Made by a program: the position numbers and the translations under genes
In this document: piece after piece, positions 62,181 to 64,000 of the stretch
Position numbering within the stretch: position 1 is the stretch's first letter
How the letters are laid out: each line of letters starts with the position of its first letter
Assembly (NCBI GenBank): GCA_964461025.1
Contig: CAYWSE010000006.1
Span: 1 to 64,000, forward strand
Direction: 5' to 3'
Length of the DNA stretch: 64,000 nucleotides
From: JAHBVL01 sp964461025
GTDB lineage: Bacteria; Chloroflexota; Chloroflexia; Thermomicrobiales; UBA6265
The notes under the pieces: generated by a model
Told to the model about the DNA's origin: nothing
Database searches by the model: none
What the model saw: the letters and a program-made list of their open reading frames with translations, nothing else

Positions 62181-63308
62181 TCACGTCGCAATCAACACCC
62201 CGACCATCCCCGCCTCCATATGCCCGGGAATATCGCAGTGCATTTGCCACTCGCCCGCATCCGGCGGCGCGATCGAGATGATCCGCGTTTCGCCGGGCGG
62301 CACATCGATTGAGATTCCCAGGTCTGGAATCGTCAGGTTGTGCGGCGCCGCGCCTTCGTTCACGATTTCCACATTCGACGTGACCAGTGCCGGGAGGAAG
62401 AGCTCCGGCGGATCGAACCGAATGTCCCGAAGCGTGATCTGGGCATCGGCCGGTCCCTCATACGTCGCAGCCGTGTCGGACGATTCATCCGTTGCGATGA
62501 TCCACCCCACCATCCCCGCTTCGCGGTGGCCCACGATGGAACAGTAGAACTCGTACTCACCCGGTTCGAGAGTAAGCTGTATTAGCGTCACTTCACCCGG
62601 CTCCACGGTCACTGGTTCGACGAGCCCTGCCACCAGAACGACCGTATGGGGAGACGATCCTTCGTTGATCACCCAGATGCCAACTGGGACGTTGGCCGGC
62701 ACTCTCAGTACCGCCGGGTCGTAGTAGATGTCCCGCAGCACGAGCGTCGTTTCGAACTCCGGCTGTAGCGTGGCTTGCGGCTCGGCCGTCATCGTCGGAA
62801 CGACGATCGCCGTCGAAGTCGGTGACGGAGCGAGCGTCGGTTCCGGCGATGCGACAGCGAGCTGACCGTCACCCGGCGGCTGCGCGGCAGGAATGATCGT
62901 CGTCCGGCCCCCATTGCCCGGACCGAATGGCCCCCGCTCACTGCTCACCAGATATCCGCCAACCGCCAGAAACGCCAGCAACACCGCCGCCGCCAACATG
63001 GTCCAACGCGGCAGACCGCGTCTCTCACGCTCCTCTTCGTCATACACGGGCATCGGCGCCACCGGGACGACCTTCAAGGGCCGCTGCTCGACGCCCCCAT
63101 TTGTCGACAACACGCGCTGCCGCAACCGCTCCAGATCGGCCGCTTCGACACGAGGCGCTGTCTCCTGCAACTCCTGCGTCAGCGCGAACAACGCCCGATC
63201 GTCATCATCGAGGTCGATCGGCAAACCCACCAGCGGCGAGGCGAGGAGTTCGTCCCAGTAGCGGTCGAGACGCTTCGCCCGGTCTTTGTCAAAGTCGCGT
63301 GAGGTCAT
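62181..63308 (-). CDS. Membrane protein with two cupredoxin domains, putative anti-sigma factor B
   Basis: The 375-residue protein has a cytoplasmic N-terminus (RLDRYWDELLASP...ADLERLRQRVLS), one membrane helix (102-121, WTMLAAAVLLAFLAVGGYLV) and a Pro/Thr-rich linker. Two plastocyanin-like domains follow. Both keep all four type 1 copper ligands: H221, C256, H261, M266 and H323, C358, H363, M368. Its N-terminus resembles the NHL protein at 51855-53246. It overlaps the ECF sigma gene by 4 bp (ATGA). A copper- or redox-responsive sigma regulator is the natural inference; an electron-transfer role is the alternative. Confidence 0.85.
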   Translation of the reverse strand: MTSRDFDKDRAKRLDRYWDELLASPLVGLPIDLDDDDRALFALTQELQETAPRVEAADLERLRQRVLSTNGGVEQRPLKVVPVAPMPVYDEEERERRGLPRWTMLAAAVLLAFLAVGGYLVSSERGPFGPGNGGRTTIIPAAQPPGDGQLAVASPEPTLAPSPTSTAIVVPTMTAEPQATLQPEFETTLVLRDIYYDPAVLRVPANVPVGIWVINEGSSPHTVVLVAGLVEPVTVEPGEVTLIQLTLEPGEYEFYCSIVGHREAGMVGWIIATDESSDTAATYEGPADAQITLRDIRFDPPELFLPALVTSNVEIVNEGAAPHNLTIPDLGISIDVPPGETRIISIAPPDAGEWQMHCDIPGHMEAGMVGVLIAT

Positions 63309-63967
63309 GATCGTGCTCGCTTCTCGCTTGCGACGTCGGTGGATGGACCGTCATCTGGCCGCAAAATCGTCCGCAGCGACTGCATCGCCCGGAACTGCAG
63401 CATCTTCACCGCGGCCGGGCTTCGTCCCTTCGCATCGGCGATCTCCGGACCACTCAGCCCTGCCAGTCGCAGCTGGATCACCTCCTGCTGATCGGGCGTG
63501 AGCTGGGTGATCGCCGCCTGCAACGTCTGCTGCTCCTCTCGCTGCACGGCGATTTCGTGCGGCGACGCTTCCCGTGCCGGAACGTCGAATGCCTCGTCGA
63601 TCGACCGCGCCGGGGGCCGCGCGCTCTGACTCCGGTAGTGATTGGCGACCGTGTTGTGGGCGATCGTGAAGAGCCACGCCCGCTCCGCCGCAGCATCCGC
63701 CGGCGGCCAGGCCGCGAACGCCCGCGCAAACACCGTCGCCGCGGCATCCTCCGCCTCCGCCGCGTTACTGATCCGCACCCGGCAATACCGCAGAATCGCC
63801 TCGGCATACGCTTCGTAAAACGCAGCGAACGCCGGCTGCGCCGCGGCAGGTGAGGGGGCGGCTCTCCGCAGTTTCATGGACTGTTGGTGTGTTCTTGGAG
63901 ATCTGGCATAGTCCTCCAGCACGCCAATGGAAAGCGTCGTCACATTCTGCTCTCCACGCCGCCGCAC
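63305..63967 (-). CDS. ECF-type RNA polymerase sigma factor B
   Basis: The sigma-70 family protein (up to 220 aa) has region 2 (FYEAYAEAILRYCRVRISNA, AEDAAATVFARAFAAWPPA, ERAWLFTIAHNTVANHYRSQ) and region 4 (AITQLTPDQQEVIQLRLAGL, SGPEIADAKGRSPAAVKMLQ). The start is uncertain: ATG 63967 gives an odd N-terminal extension, and ATG 63877 (MKLRRAAPSP) is a more natural beginning, though neither has a good ribosome site. Its stop overlaps the start of the dual-cupredoxin membrane protein, giving a coupled pair like the one at 51274-53246. Confidence 0.9.
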   Translation of the reverse strand: MRRRGEQNVTTLSIGVLEDYARSPRTHQQSMKLRRAAPSPAAAQPAFAAFYEAYAEAILRYCRVRISNAAEAEDAAATVFARAFAAWPPADAAAERAWLFTIAHNTVANHYRSQSARPPARSIDEAFDVPAREASPHEIAVQREEQQTLQAAITQLTPDQQEVIQLRLAGLSGPEIADAKGRSPAAVKMLQFRAMQSLRTILRPDDGPSTDVASEKRARS

Positions 63968-64000
63968 TCGCGCGCCGCGTCATGCAGGAAGACACAACCC

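Noticed and set aside
1..64000. tRNA and rRNA genes
   Set aside because: No T-loop plus acceptor-stem combination or rRNA segment was noticed on either strand by reading; a covariance-model scan would be decisive.

Overview
This is a 64 kb stretch of a high-GC bacterial chromosome. A run of ten N at 1232-1241 marks a scaffold gap and suggests a draft or metagenome assembly. The gene content fits a member of the Chloroflexota, most likely near the Thermomicrobia. Pointers are secreted proteins with TPT-rich linkers and SH3 repeats, Tat-exported Cys-rich proteins, NB-ARC/LuxR regulators, LLM flavin oxidoreductases, and ECF sigma factors coupled to membrane proteins. This placement is inference from content; no rRNA or tRNA was found to test it.

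Layout. 1-1348: a broken FUSC-family transporter. 1516-9526: an ArsR-type regulator followed by a tight seven-gene operon for a membrane-bound group 4 [NiFe]-hydrogenase-like complex, in the order of E. coli hyf B, C, E, F, G, H, I, with all four NiFe-ligand cysteines present. 9617-15635: secreted proteins (CAP/SH3 protein, Tat-type hypothetical, zinc metallopeptidase) and a Gly-rich protein. 15894-30779: mostly housekeeping and catabolic enzymes (citrate synthase, LLM oxidoreductase, tandem FGE-like protein, opine-dehydrogenase-like plus FAD oxidoreductase pair, glycosyltransferase, aroA, M29 aminopeptidase, gamma-glutamyltransferase, dienelactone hydrolase, HD and NYN proteins). 30898-34231: a small island of unfamiliar, compositionally different genes, including two small paralogues and a RhuM-family protein. 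34243-46311: a LarA-like protein, two serine hydrolases, a 72-cysteine Tat protein, a secreted nuclease, formate-THF ligase, a DUF1269 protein, a BKACE enzyme and a hydroxyacid dehydrogenase.

46416-58608 is the most unusual block. Two large NB-ARC/LuxR regulators, an ECF sigma factor translationally coupled to a membrane-anchored NHL propeller protein, and three paralogous exported NTF2-like/cupin-like proteins are interleaved on one strand. At the right end (62181-63967) a second ECF sigma factor is coupled to a membrane protein with two intact type 1 copper (cupredoxin) domains. Its cytoplasmic N-terminus resembles that of the NHL protein, so the two pairs look like one modular sigma/membrane-sensor architecture with exchangeable outer domains.

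Intergenic DNA is rich in small repeats: a 241 bp element with perfect 24 bp terminal inverted repeats, REP-like palindromes, paired hairpins flanking the aroA-aminopeptidase unit, dispersed repeats sharing an ATCTCCCGCCGCA core, and heptanucleotide tandem repeats.
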